Positions 44,088 to 53,932 are shown, counted from the stretch's first letter. The stretch: DNA of 64,000 nt from Bacteroidia bacterium (GCA_030430205.1 JAUIGE010000015.1:1-64000), one strand, 5' to 3'. Program-made: numbers and translations. Notes: generated by a model from the sequence alone, not told the origin.

Positions 44088-46790
44088 ATGCGCTGCTCTA
44101 TCCTTTTTCTTTCCATTTTCATTTTTCCGCTCTTTTCCAGCGCGCAGACTTTTTCGCCCGAGAACATCCTCCAGGGATACGCCCACCAAAACGATACAAG
44201 CTACTTCCTTTTTGATAAAAGTCGCTACGATCGCCCCGAAGCAAAGCGGGTGGTCGTGACAGGTTCTTTCAGAGCATGGAGCCAGGATATGGGTGAAGAG
44301 AGTTGGCAGTTGGTGGTGGGCCGTGGACAGTCTGATAGTCTGGCTATATTGGCAGTTTACAATCCTGATTTTAAGATTATCCCTCCGCGAGCGGAGTTTA
44401 AATTTCGAATAGATGAAGGCGAATGGCTTTCGCCTCCCACCGCCGCACCCAACCTAAGGGGCGGCAATCTCCTTTTCATGAAAGATATGATCCCACCATT
44501 CCTCAAAGTAGAAATCCGACGCTCCGGTAGACTCTGGGTAGAGACTGCCGGCTTCGACCGTCCCCTCTCCACTCAGGCTTTTCGCCTGACAGATGCAAAG
44601 GGGAATGACATCCCCCTGGCTGAATTTCTGCCTCATGAAGCCCATAGCGGGCTTTTGGTTCCGGCTGAGCGCATAGACATCCGTTCCGTCTATTATCTCG
44701 AATTGCAGGGAACGCCCCTCAAAAGCTGGTGCAGCTACGACGGTTGGTTTCGGGAAATGTATTCGCATAAAGCCCTGGGCGCCAATATCGCCGGGGATGG
44801 CAAAAGCACGACTTTTCGCATTTTTTCCCCCCGGGCACACGCCATCAAATTGTATCTATACAAGGAAATGCGAGGCGGAAAAGCGTTTCGGGAAATAGAG
44901 ATGAAGGTGGATGAGGACGGTGTTTGGGAAGCCAGCCTTGCCGAAAACCTCAAGGGCAGCTGGTACGACTTCACCGTTCATGGCCCCGATGAGCCGGGAA
45001 ATCATTTCTACGAAACAGAACCCGTCCACATTTCCGACCCTTATGCCCGCGTCAACGATGACGCCTGGGGGCGCAGCTGCGTTTGGGAGGCCTGTACGCC
45101 TGCTACACCACTCAAAGATGGCATTCCCAGGATGGAAGACGTCATCTCCTACGAAGTGCATGTCCAGGATTTTACGGATAAACTACCTGTTTCTGAAAAC
45201 AAAAAAGGGACTTTTGCAGGCTTCATTGAAAAAGGCTTAAAGAACAAAAAAGGCCAGGCTGTAGGCTTTGATTACCTCCTGGATCTGGGGATCAATGTGC
45301 TGCATCTGATGCCTGTACAGGAATATATGCACTATCCTGATGAGGATTGGAAAGCTTCTTTTAAAGATGATCCTTTCATGATCAGGCATGGGATCAGCGA
45401 AGAAAATTACCAGTGGGGGTACCGTACCTCCCACGCCCTGGCGGTCGAAAATCGCTACCGAACCAAAGGCTCTCATCCGGGCGAAGCCCGGGAGCAATTT
45501 CGCGACCTGGTCCAGGCCTTTCACGATGAAGACATCGCCGTGATCATCGACATTGTGCCCAACCATACGGCAGAAGATATGGACGATGAGCCTCATTTTT
45601 TCCACTGGAATGTGCTGGACAAAATCTACCACTACCGCACCCTGGACCTCAGGCATATAGGCGAATACGGCAATGAAGTCAAAACCGAAGACCGGCCCAT
45701 GGTGCAGCGTTGGCTGATAGATCAGTGCAGACACTTCATCGAAGAATTTGGGGTAGATGGCTTCCGCATAGACCTGGCAGGCCAGGTTGACAGGCAGACT
45801 TTGCTCAAACTGCGCGAAGCGCTGGGACCGGACATCATCATCTATGGCGAGCCATGGATCGCCTCCAACGATCCCAACTTTGAAAGCAATCCCTCCTGGG
45901 ATTGGTACAAACACAACTCCCCTATCACCTTCTTTCAGGATGAAAGCCGGAATGCTTTCAAAGGGCCTACCTCCAATCCGGTAGAGAAAGAGCGGGACCG
46001 GGGCTATGCAGGCGCAAATTTTCGTGAAAAATTCAAAACCCAATTGGGCCTCTCTGCACGTTTTCCAGACGACAAAACGCCCATTTCAGGTATCAATTAC
46101 CTCGACATACACGACAACTGGGCACTGGCAGATCAGTTTGCAGAGCAGGATTGGAACGGCCTCTTAGGCGTAGAAGAAGATCGCTTCAAGCTCGCAGCGG
46201 TGCTGCTCTATACTTCGCTTGGCCCCATCGTGACGCATGGCGGCACGGAGATCATGCGTTCCAAAGGACATGCCGAGCTCAAAGAAACCATCAAAACCAC
46301 TATCAGTGGCCTGGAACAGCACTTCCACGGCAAGCGCGACACCTACAATATGCGCGTCCCCAATCAGTTTATCTGGGAAAATGTAGGCAAATCAAAGCGC
46401 GACCGCGGCAGCAATTGCGATTACAAAAATATGCACGCCTACTGGCGCGGCCTCAACCGCCTGCGTCTCAGCGATTATGGAAAGGTTTTCCGCCAGGCAG
46501 AAGCCGTTCCCGATTTCTACTACGCCTGGATTGACACCGTCAATCCTTACCAACTCGGCTATTGCGTGGACGGCGAAGTCCTCGTTCTGATGAATACAGG
46601 TTCAAATGAACATGAGTTTCCGGATGTTTTTTTCCCGGAGGGAAAATGGCGGTTGGTGGGTGACATCGACGCAGTCGATCACATCAAAGGGGTGAAAGGC
46701 CCCGATAAAAGCTATCGGAAAATAACCGGCAATCAGCGGATGAAGGTTGAAATGGAGGGAAAGACTGTGTTGATCTGGGTGAGAGATTGA
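44088..46790 (+). CDS. secreted pullulanase-like GH13 enzyme
   Basis: The 900-residue protein has a signal peptide (LFLSIFIFPLFSSAQ). Beta-sandwich domains fill about 20-330 (including a CBM48-like module FRIFSPRAHAIKLYLYKEM near 245). The GH13 barrel follows: ISYEVHVQDFTDK, NVLHLMPVQEYMHYPDEDW, YQWGYRTSHALAVENRY (the YNWGYDP loop of pullulanases, altered), IIDIVPNHTAED, VDGFRIDLAGQ (nucleophile), IIIYGEPWIAS (acid/base) and YLDIHDNWALAD. The family debranches alpha-1,6 links in pullulan or glycogen. The altered YxWGY loop suggests a different chain specificity. It is divergent from the GH13 lipoprotein. Confidence 0.9.
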   Translation: MRCSILFLSIFIFPLFSSAQTFSPENILQGYAHQNDTSYFLFDKSRYDRPEAKRVVVTGSFRAWSQDMGEESWQLVVGRGQSDSLAILAVYNPDFKIIPPRAEFKFRIDEGEWLSPPTAAPNLRGGNLLFMKDMIPPFLKVEIRRSGRLWVETAGFDRPLSTQAFRLTDAKGNDIPLAEFLPHEAHSGLLVPAERIDIRSVYYLELQGTPLKSWCSYDGWFREMYSHKALGANIAGDGKSTTFRIFSPRAHAIKLYLYKEMRGGKAFREIEMKVDEDGVWEASLAENLKGSWYDFTVHGPDEPGNHFYETEPVHISDPYARVNDDAWGRSCVWEACTPATPLKDGIPRMEDVISYEVHVQDFTDKLPVSENKKGTFAGFIEKGLKNKKGQAVGFDYLLDLGINVLHLMPVQEYMHYPDEDWKASFKDDPFMIRHGISEENYQWGYRTSHALAVENRYRTKGSHPGEAREQFRDLVQAFHDEDIAVIIDIVPNHTAEDMDDEPHFFHWNVLDKIYHYRTLDLRHIGEYGNEVKTEDRPMVQRWLIDQCRHFIEEFGVDGFRIDLAGQVDRQTLLKLREALGPDIIIYGEPWIASNDPNFESNPSWDWYKHNSPITFFQDESRNAFKGPTSNPVEKERDRGYAGANFREKFKTQLGLSARFPDDKTPISGINYLDIHDNWALADQFAEQDWNGLLGVEEDRFKLAAVLLYTSLGPIVTHGGTEIMRSKGHAELKETIKTTISGLEQHFHGKRDTYNMRVPNQFIWENVGKSKRDRGSNCDYKNMHAYWRGLNRLRLSDYGKVFRQAEAVPDFYYAWIDTVNPYQLGYCVDGEVLVLMNTGSNEHEFPDVFFPEGKWRLVGDIDAVDHIKGVKGPDKSYRKITGNQRMKVEMEGKTVLIWVRD

Positions 46791-46852
46791 GAAATAGATA
46801 TTTTGAGATTGAGGGTAAAAGAGTTATTTTTAAAAGGTAAACCAAAAAAAAT

Positions 46853-47086
46853 ATGTTGAACTGGAGATTGCATATAGATTCTGATCCTAATATTATGTAC
46901 GGTAAGCCCGTAGTAAAAAACACCCGCATTCCTGTGGATTTAATTTTGGAAAAACTGTCTGAAGGAGAATCAATAGAAGAATTACTTGAAGCTTACCCAA
47001 GAATTGGGAAAGGCGATATTTTTGCCGTACTGGCTTTCGCTGCAGAGTCAATAAAGAATGAAATTGTTTATCCTTTAGCTTCTTGA
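46853..47086 (+). CDS. DUF433 antitoxin
   Basis: The 77-residue protein matches the DUF433 pattern throughout: HIDSDPNIMYGKPVVKNTRIPVDLILEKLSEGESIEELLEAYP, then DIFAVLAFAAES. DUF433 proteins have a winged-helix-like DNA-binding region and act as antitoxins to PIN-like DUF5615 toxins. Three bases separate its stop from the next ATG, so the pair is translated together. Base composition is more AT-rich than the flanking genes, which suggests acquisition. Confidence 0.92.
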   Translation: MLNWRLHIDSDPNIMYGKPVVKNTRIPVDLILEKLSEGESIEELLEAYPRIGKGDIFAVLAFAAESIKNEIVYPLAS

Positions 47087-47089
47087 ACC

Positions 47090-47452
47090 ATGAGCTTGAA
47101 TAAATTTCTTGCAGATGAAAATGTTGATTTTCGAATAGTCAAAGCTCTAAGAGAGGACAAATATGAAATTGAAGCGATCATTGAGATAAATCCTGGAATA
47201 AGTGATCATGAAGTCTTATCCATCGCAAATATCCTAAAAGCAATTATTCTTACTGAGGATAAAGATTTTGGAGAGCTGACATTCCGCTTAAAAAAGCCCA
47301 ATAAAGGAATTATTCTAATCCGTATGAATGGATCAAAAGTGGAGGAAAAAATCAGAAAACTCAAAGAGGTTCTTGAAAATCACGCTGATGAATTAAGTGA
47401 ACATTTTACGGTTATTGCATCAGACAAAGTTCGAATTCGAAAAATGTATTAA
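47090..47452 (+). CDS. DUF5615 PIN-like toxin
   Basis: The 120-residue protein begins KFLADENVDFRIVKALRE, with the aspartate-glutamate of the PIN-like active site. It continues with GISDHEVLSIAN and IILTEDKDFGELTFR, holding further acidic residues. These are the hallmarks of DUF5615, a Mut7-C/PIN-like ribonuclease fold. It should cleave RNA when the DUF433 antitoxin is lost. Its end lies close to the radical SAM gene; an alternative ATG of that gene would overlap it by 56 bp. Confidence 0.9.
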   Translation: MSLNKFLADENVDFRIVKALREDKYEIEAIIEINPGISDHEVLSIANILKAIILTEDKDFGELTFRLKKPNKGIILIRMNGSKVEEKIRKLKEVLENHADELSEHFTVIASDKVRIRKMY

Positions 47453-47468
47453 CGGGTTTCTTCATCCC

Positions 47469-49658
47469 TTGACCAACCTCCTCCTCATAACGCCCCCCTT
47501 CACCCAGCTCAACACGCCCTACCCGGCGACAGCATATCTGAAGGGATTTCTGAATACAAAAGGGATCTCCTCTTTTCAGATGGATCTGGGAATTGAGGTA
47601 ATTTTACAGCTTTTTTCGAAGGAAGGCCTGCAGAAGATGTTTTTGTTTGCAGAAAGGCGGGGCCGTATTTCATCTGAAAATGTGCAGCGGATATATGCCC
47701 TGCGGGAAAATTATATCCACAGCATAGATGCTGTGATCGCTTTCCTACAAGGAAAAAACCACACGCTGGCGCGTCTCATCTGCAATGAGCAATTTCTGCC
47801 GCAGGCAGATCGCTTCGCCCAGCTCGATGAGCTGGATTGGGCCTTCGGCAGCATGGGCATGCAGGACAGGGCCAAGCATTTGGCGACTTTGTACCTCGAA
47901 GACCTTTCCGATTTCATCATCGCCTGCGTCGATGCACACTTTGGCTTCAGCCGCTACGCAGAGCGCCTGGGCAGGAGCGCGAATTCATTCGATGAATTAT
48001 ATGCAGAGTTGCGGCAGGCACCTTCCTATATGGATGGCATCACTTTAGACATTTTGGAAAAAAGGCTCGCAGAAACCCAGCCCCAACTGGTCTGCTTTTC
48101 CGTTCCTTTTCCCGGAAATCTGTACAGCGCATTTCGCTGCGCACAATATATCAAAAGCCACTACCCTACCCTCAAAATCGCCATGGGCGGTGGATTTCCC
48201 AATACAGAGCTGCGCTCGCTATCAGACACAAGGGTTTTTGAATTTTTCGATTTCATTTGCCTGGATGATGGAGAATTGCCCATTGAATTGCTCACAGATA
48301 ATATTTCAAAAACTACTGATAAACAGCTATTTAAGCGAACATTATTACTCGAAAACCATCAGGTCATTTACAAAAATGATTCCGTCCGCGCAGATTATAA
48401 ACAGCAGGAAATAGGCACGCCCGATTATGGGGATTTGCTGCTCACTGAATATATTTCGGTGATTGAAGTCGCCAATCCCATGCACAGCCTCTGGAGCGAT
48501 GGACGCTGGAATAAGCTGACCATGGCGCATGGGTGTTATTGGGGAAAATGCACATTTTGTGATATTTCACTGGATTATATCAGGCTCTACGAGCCTATAT
48601 CTGCCAAAATATTGGTAGATCGCATGGAACAGCTCATCGCCCAAACGGGCGAAAATGGCTTCCACTTCGTGGATGAGGCAGCTCCTCCCGCGCTGATGCG
48701 CGAGGTCGCCCTCGAAATCCTTCGACGCAAACTCAGCCTCAGCTGGTGGGCGAATATCCGATTCGAAAAAAGTTTCAGCCTCGATCTGTGCAGATTGCTG
48801 GTGGCATCTGGCTGCATCGCCGTTTCGGGAGGGCTGGAAGTGGCTTCCAACCGCCTGCTGGCCCTGATTCAAAAGGGAGTTACCGTTGAGCAGGTTGCTC
48901 AGGTTACGCGCAATTTTACCGAAGCCGGCATCATGGTGCATGCCTACCTCATGTATGGCTATCCCACACAGACGGTTCAGGAAACCGTTGACAGCCTGGA
49001 GATGGTTCGCCAGATGTTTGAGTTGGGCGTTTTGCAATCGGGTTTTTGGCATCAGTTTGCCCTGACAGCACATAGCCCGGTAGGCATGGCTCCGGCTGAC
49101 TACGGCATATTTCCGATAGAGGAAAATATCACTTTCGCTCACAATGATGTCGCCTTCCGCGATAGCACAGGCATCGACCACGGACAGTTCAGCGAAGGGC
49201 TCAAAAAATCCCTTTTCAATTATATGCACGGCATCGGCTTCGATTTTCCTTTGCAGGATTGGTTTGATTTTGAGCTGCCGGAAACAGAGATCGTGGAAGA
49301 TTTTATCTTTCAGGCTTTGGCTGTTGAAACAGACCAAAAAGTCCGGCCTTCCGCCAAAGTCATTTGGCTGGGCGCTCTGCCGGTCTTGTCCTATCCTCCT
49401 GTTTTTAGCAAAAAACAGCCTTTTCAATTCGTAAATATGCTTTTTCATGGCAAACTGGAAAGCCTGGAAATTACCATGGAAAAGAAAAAGGGGGAATGGT
49501 TTGCCCGATTACTGAAAAAGCTTTCCCCCGGAGAAGGGAGCATCATGAGTTTTGCCTCCGTAAAAGCTGAATATGAAAAGCAATTTGAGGATTTTGAGCT
49601 TTTTTGGTTTGAAGAACCCGTGGTTCTTCTGCGGGATCAGGGATTGTTGGTTTTGTGA
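47469..49658 (+). CDS. B12-binding radical SAM protein
   Basis: The protein begins NLLLITPPFTQLNTPYPATAYLKGFLN, the usual start of cobalamin-binding radical SAM enzymes. A B12-binding-type region follows (LVCFSVPFPGNLYSAFRCAQYIK ... IAMGGGFPNTEL). The radical SAM site is HGCYWGKCTFCD, with spacing CxxxxCxxC, then YGYPTQT. I take the TTG at 47469 (729 residues), because homologous proteins start right before the LLLITPP strand. The ATG at 47397 would add 24 residues and overlap the toxin gene by 56 bp. The substrate is unknown; no clear partner is adjacent. The last 22 bp overlap the convergent helicase gene. Confidence 0.85.
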   Translation: MTNLLLITPPFTQLNTPYPATAYLKGFLNTKGISSFQMDLGIEVILQLFSKEGLQKMFLFAERRGRISSENVQRIYALRENYIHSIDAVIAFLQGKNHTLARLICNEQFLPQADRFAQLDELDWAFGSMGMQDRAKHLATLYLEDLSDFIIACVDAHFGFSRYAERLGRSANSFDELYAELRQAPSYMDGITLDILEKRLAETQPQLVCFSVPFPGNLYSAFRCAQYIKSHYPTLKIAMGGGFPNTELRSLSDTRVFEFFDFICLDDGELPIELLTDNISKTTDKQLFKRTLLLENHQVIYKNDSVRADYKQQEIGTPDYGDLLLTEYISVIEVANPMHSLWSDGRWNKLTMAHGCYWGKCTFCDISLDYIRLYEPISAKILVDRMEQLIAQTGENGFHFVDEAAPPALMREVALEILRRKLSLSWWANIRFEKSFSLDLCRLLVASGCIAVSGGLEVASNRLLALIQKGVTVEQVAQVTRNFTEAGIMVHAYLMYGYPTQTVQETVDSLEMVRQMFELGVLQSGFWHQFALTAHSPVGMAPADYGIFPIEENITFAHNDVAFRDSTGIDHGQFSEGLKKSLFNYMHGIGFDFPLQDWFDFELPETEIVEDFIFQALAVETDQKVRPSAKVIWLGALPVLSYPPVFSKKQPFQFVNMLFHGKLESLEITMEKKKGEWFARLLKKLSPGEGSIMSFASVKAEYEKQFEDFELFWFEEPVVLLRDQGLLVL

Positions 49659-52114
49659 AAATACCATCGTCCCAACCGCAGTTCGCCATAATCATACAAA
49701 TCACCCAATTGCGTTTTTGCCAGGGCAAGCCCTTCATCCTCTGCTGTAGCGAAGTAAGTAGCTATGGCCTTCAATTTTTCCTTCGGGATCAGAAGATGTA
49801 TATCCAACTCGCCTTCTTCTACAAAATGAGCCAGATGGCCGCGGATCGTACCTTGAACCAATTCCCTTTCCTTTGCGATCTCTTCCACACTTTTTCCTTG
49901 CTGAAATAGCTCCAGGCTCACTTTTTTGCTGTCTACTTTGGGTTTGGATGCTTTTTTGGATGGCGCTTTCCCTGTGGCAAACTCCATCAGGTCGGATTCC
50001 AGTTGGTGTTCATCAACATATTTCTTGACTATCCCGACCAACTCTCCCCCGAAGCGCTGGGCTCGTTTTTTTCCTATTCCATGCACATGCTTGAGGCTGA
50101 GCATACTGGTAGGAAGCACTTGCACGATCTCCAGCAGGGTTTTGGTCGGAGCAACGGTATAGCGCTCCATTTCCTCAAAATCAGCTGTTTTTGCGCGCCA
50201 CTGATGCAGTTCCTGGTACAAATCAGGATGCGATATGTTTGTAAGGGTCAGTTTATTGGTGGCTCCTTTTTGAGCTGGTCTTCCTTTTTGCTGAAAATCA
50301 ATTTCAGCATTCGCTGCTGCCTGGCTGAATGCTTTGCTGTCAAAGCCATTTTGACAAATCAGCGCCTCGGCGCAGGCGATTTTCAAGGCCAGGCAAAGGC
50401 TTGCATGTTTCTCTTTTGCATTTTTCAAAACCGCTTTGTTGTCCGAAAGCAGGGGAAGTTCTTCCACTTTTTCGAGCACTTGCGTCCTTAATTTTTGGTA
50501 AAAATAGCCTCCTGCCTTCGCCAAACGCGCTTTCAGCGCGTCATTCTCCTCCGGCGGAGCCGGAAGGCTGAAGTAGGCATGCAGCTGCGGAATGAATTTT
50601 TCCGCCACCTCAAAGACCTCTTCCTGCACAAGCATCAGCAGCTGATGAAATGCCTGGGGGGCCCCTCCCTGAAATTTCTTTTCATTCTCACTGAGGATGC
50701 GATGCAATTGATTGAAGCTTCGCTTCAGCAGATCAAATTGGAAAAAATCCAGCAGCATATGCTGCTGAAAATCCTTTTTGGCAGCTTCCAGCTGCTGCTC
50801 GTCGGGCTCGTTTTGACGAGCCGTTTCTGTATAATTTCGGACCAGGTGGTCCGTTTTGACGCTGGTAGGCCGCAGCGGGGAGCGCAGCAAAATGCCTTCA
50901 AAGGTCTTGCAGCGACTCAGCGCTACATATACCTGCCCGTGGGCAAAGGCGGCCTGTGCATCTATGATCACTTTTTCGAAAGTCAATCCCTGGCTTTTGT
51001 GGATGGTGATGGCCCATGCCAGCTTGAGGGGATATTGGATAAAAGTACCGATGGTATCTTCTTTTATCTCTTTGCTTTCTTCATTGAGGCTGTATTTTAC
51101 ATTTTTCCAATCTACCGGCATCACAAGGATTTCGTAGTCATCATCTTCTGACTGCACCCAGATTTTGTCGCTCTGTATCCTTGTTATCCGGCCAATTTTT
51201 CCATTATAATATTCTTTGGAGGGCGAAGGATCATTTTTGGTAAACATGACCTGCGCGCCTTCTTTTACTTCCAAATTCACTTCGCAGGGGTAGGCATGCT
51301 GGGGGAAATCGCCTTCTATTTTTGCTTCAAAAAGAAACAATTTGGATGGCAGTTCTCCCAGTTTTTCATTGTTAATGGACTGCGCAGCGGCATTGTGGGA
51401 GGTCAGGGTGATGTATTCATCCTGCTTTTCAGAAACCTGATCAGGCAAGTAACGGCTATTGAGCAGGCTAAAGACCTCATTATCCATGCGGTTGTCCCGC
51501 ACTTTGTTGAGCAAGGCGATGAAATCGCTGTCTGCCTGCCGATAGATGTGCTTAAGCTCGATGGTGACTGCGTCGGTTTTTTTCAGCGCCAGGCTGCTGA
51601 AGAAATAAGGCGTATCATAATAAGGCCCCAGCATCGCCCATTCCTGCGGTTTCACCACAGGAGGAAGCTGATGCAGATCACCGATCATGAGCAGTTGAAG
51701 GCCCCCGAAGGGGTGCGGATTGTTGCGGTAGCGCCGCAGGACTTCGTCTATGGCGTCGAGCACATCGGCTCGCACCATGCTGATCTCGTCTATGACGAGC
51801 AGGTCCAGGCTCTTCAGGAGCTTGATTTTATCAGTATTAAAACGGCGTTGGTTCATCTTATCCCGCACGCTGCCGGGAACCAGGGGGCCAAAAGGCAGTT
51901 GAAAAAGGGAATGAATAGTCACGCCGCCCGCATTGATAGCAGCGACACCCGTCGGTGCTACGACCGCCACTCTTTTGGGCACCTCCTCTCTTACACGGCC
52001 TAAAAAGGTCGTTTTGCCAGTTCCAGCCTTTCCTGTCAGGAAAATGTTCTTATTTGTATAGCTGACATATTCAAAGGCCAGCTCGATTTGGGGATTTACT
52101 GCAGAAATCATCAT
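49637..52114 (-). CDS. PIF1/RecD-like DNA helicase with HRDC and C-terminal HTH
   Basis: The 825-residue protein has Walker A GKAGTGKT (about 28-35), APTGVAAINAGGVTIHSLFQLP (motif Ia), DLLVIDEISMVRADVLDAID (Walker B) and LLMIGDLHQLPPV (motif III). The UvrD-like end is ITIHKSQGLTFEKVIIDA and VALSRCKTFEGI. These define the PIF1-like superfamily 1B helicases. An HRDC domain follows (WRAKTADFEEMERYTVAPTKTLLEIV ... VHGIGKKRAQRFGGELV), then a RecQ-type helix-turn-helix (SLELFQQGKSVEEIAKERELVQGTIRGHL). It probably unwinds DNA 5' to 3' at forks or structured DNA. The architecture is usual for Bacteroidota. It stands alone on the strand. Confidence 0.93.
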   Translation of the reverse strand: MMISAVNPQIELAFEYVSYTNKNIFLTGKAGTGKTTFLGRVREEVPKRVAVVAPTGVAAINAGGVTIHSLFQLPFGPLVPGSVRDKMNQRRFNTDKIKLLKSLDLLVIDEISMVRADVLDAIDEVLRRYRNNPHPFGGLQLLMIGDLHQLPPVVKPQEWAMLGPYYDTPYFFSSLALKKTDAVTIELKHIYRQADSDFIALLNKVRDNRMDNEVFSLLNSRYLPDQVSEKQDEYITLTSHNAAAQSINNEKLGELPSKLFLFEAKIEGDFPQHAYPCEVNLEVKEGAQVMFTKNDPSPSKEYYNGKIGRITRIQSDKIWVQSEDDDYEILVMPVDWKNVKYSLNEESKEIKEDTIGTFIQYPLKLAWAITIHKSQGLTFEKVIIDAQAAFAHGQVYVALSRCKTFEGILLRSPLRPTSVKTDHLVRNYTETARQNEPDEQQLEAAKKDFQQHMLLDFFQFDLLKRSFNQLHRILSENEKKFQGGAPQAFHQLLMLVQEEVFEVAEKFIPQLHAYFSLPAPPEENDALKARLAKAGGYFYQKLRTQVLEKVEELPLLSDNKAVLKNAKEKHASLCLALKIACAEALICQNGFDSKAFSQAAANAEIDFQQKGRPAQKGATNKLTLTNISHPDLYQELHQWRAKTADFEEMERYTVAPTKTLLEIVQVLPTSMLSLKHVHGIGKKRAQRFGGELVGIVKKYVDEHQLESDLMEFATGKAPSKKASKPKVDSKKVSLELFQQGKSVEEIAKERELVQGTIRGHLAHFVEEGELDIHLLIPKEKLKAIATYFATAEDEGLALAKTQLGDLYDYGELRLGRWYFHKTNNP

Positions 52115-52147
52115 GCTAATATTAGAACTTTTGGACTGGAAAAGTAA

Positions 52148-52360
52148 CTAAAAAGTGAGATTTATGCTAATTATTTTGGATTTTTTGATAAAAAAGACTC
52201 CTGCTTTTCCCCTGGTATCAATTCCATTGGATTTTTTGGGTAAAAACTGTCCTATGTCTGTAACAGGAGAAGCCGCACCCGCTACCGTGGTACCATGCAG
52301 AAAGTTTGTTTTATTTTCTTTCACATAAAATAAGATAAAAAAACGATCCAGCCTCGCCAC
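52148..52360 (-). pseudogene. possible relic of a subtilisin-like (S8) protease
   Basis: This frame in the gap between the helicase and a T9SS gene contains FLHGTTVAGAASPVTDIGQ, similar to the catalytic-histidine block HGTxVAGxAA of subtilases. A few residues later IDTRGKAGVFF recalls the region that follows. There is no aspartate or serine block, so it cannot be active. The first codons overlap the hairpin terminator at 52345-52391, so a real start is unlikely. I read it as a degraded fragment, with moderate to low confidence. Confidence 0.35.
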
Positions 52361-52391
52361 CTGAACTTTTAATTAGGTGCGGAGCTGGATC
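52345..52391 (-). terminator. terminator of the T9SS gene
   Basis: GATCCAGC/GCTGGATC at the base continues into CTCGCCACCT pairing with AGGTGCGGAG with two mismatched positions. On the minus strand it is followed by GTTTTTTTATC. It lies 45 bp past the stop codon at 52436. Confidence 0.75.
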
Positions 52392-52435
52392 ATTAACATT
52401 CCATTTGACTTTGGGACAATGAAGGGAGCTCCTTC

Positions 52436-53782
52436 TTATCTCTCTTTTTTCACTACAAACTTCTGTACTTCAACTTTACCTTGAGTGGTTTGAAGTTGGA
52501 TAAAATAAACGCCTGGAGCAAGGTGATTTACATCGACAGAAAAGGATTCGCTTTCTTCTGTTAAGACCTTTTCCATGACTATTCTGCCATTTACATCAAC
52601 AATACTTCCACTTTTGATGGTTTCAGAAGATGCTATAGTCAGGCGATCTGATACCGGGTTGGGAGTCAGTTGAATGACAGGATCGCCCTGCGTCATAGAA
52701 GGAGCTGCTACTCGCTTCGATGGTAGATTCCATGGATATTTACCACATGAGCTAGGGCCACAAAGCGCCTTTTTTAAATAGGTAGTTTGGAAATTATTAT
52801 CATACCTGAGTGATACCTCACAGCATGCAGCACAATTCCCAATATTCACCCGATGAACAACGAGATAATGAACACCGGAAGCCGCATTTAGTGGCAAAGC
52901 TGTTGGGAATGGGCCATTATAGGTAAAAGGACCAGGTAAAGTCGTAGATAGGGTCCATGGGCCACTGGCAGTTGGTCCTTCATACACAAGCCACTGATGC
53001 TGGGCACCGCCGCCTACTGTACCTGTCACATCAATTGTCAGGTTATTGCTGGGAAAAATGGCTGCGTCAAATGACGGGTCAGGAATATTGCTCTGGGTAG
53101 TCACACTACCACACATGGCCAAAAAGGCATAATTGATGCAGCTCGCATTTGCTCCATTTCTAACTTCAACTTCAATTACATTGGTACCCGTTTGGAATAA
53201 ACTGGCGATGTCCAGGTTGTTGCTCAGTGGAGCTGTGGTGAAATTGGGATTGGTAGCATTGTAATTGAAGCGCGAAGCTTGTGTATTGGTGATGGTGTAT
53301 TCATTCTCCCAATTGGTGAATGTGCCAGTTGTTGTAGAAGGAAAAAGGATGCCGGACGCTGTGATGACGGTACCATTCACTCGCAAGACAAAGTGATTAT
53401 CCGCCACGATTTGCCAATTGATATTGGATACACTTTCGCATTCATCAATTTCTATCGTTGTTTGGAAAAAAAATCTGTTCGCGGTATAGTTACATAATGT
53501 CCCTTCCTGGCTGGCATTTTCTCCCCAAATTGGATCTACATGAACGCCAGTCCCACATGTAGGGGTATGAGGTGTAGGATAGGTAGGGCCACAAACACAC
53601 TGGATAATGCAATCATCAAGGCAATCTCCGACTGGGAATACCCCAACATTATTTCCGGCCAGGTCCAGCACAGTCCACTGGTTATGATTGGAAGTGGAAA
53701 AATTGAAGGTTTGTTGAGCTTGAATCAAAATGCCCGAACACAATAGCGCCAGGACAAAAAATACGCTTTTAAAGGTTTTCAT
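52436..53782 (-). CDS. T9SS-secreted protein of unknown function
   Basis: From the ATG at 53782 (448 residues) it begins with a signal peptide (KSVFFVLALLCSGILIQAQ). The long middle is beta-rich and cysteine-containing, with galactose-binding/jelly-roll-like segments (NHFVLRVNGTVITASGI, VIEVEVRNGANASC). No enzyme motif is recognised. The C-terminus is a T9SS sorting domain (LTPNPVSDRLTIASSETIK ... PGVYFIQLQTTQGKVEVQKFVVKK). It is probably a surface or secreted structural/binding protein. The frame extending to 53857 has no support. It lies between the CHAT gene and the terminator above. Confidence 0.8.
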   Translation of the reverse strand: MKTFKSVFFVLALLCSGILIQAQQTFNFSTSNHNQWTVLDLAGNNVGVFPVGDCLDDCIIQCVCGPTYPTPHTPTCGTGVHVDPIWGENASQEGTLCNYTANRFFFQTTIEIDECESVSNINWQIVADNHFVLRVNGTVITASGILFPSTTTGTFTNWENEYTITNTQASRFNYNATNPNFTTAPLSNNLDIASLFQTGTNVIEVEVRNGANASCINYAFLAMCGSVTTQSNIPDPSFDAAIFPSNNLTIDVTGTVGGGAQHQWLVYEGPTASGPWTLSTTLPGPFTYNGPFPTALPLNAASGVHYLVVHRVNIGNCAACCEVSLRYDNNFQTTYLKKALCGPSSCGKYPWNLPSKRVAAPSMTQGDPVIQLTPNPVSDRLTIASSETIKSGSIVDVNGRIVMEKVLTEESESFSVDVNHLAPGVYFIQLQTTQGKVEVQKFVVKKER

Positions 53783-53932
53783 AAGGTAATAACAAAAAGT
53801 GGCGCCTACTCTATTATTTGCTTTTCGGCTTCCGCAATGAGTGGATTTTTCATGCATGAATTATCCATCAACCTACATTTTATGTAGTTGTTGATTTTAT
53901 AGTTATACTTATTTTTATAAGATAATAACTAA

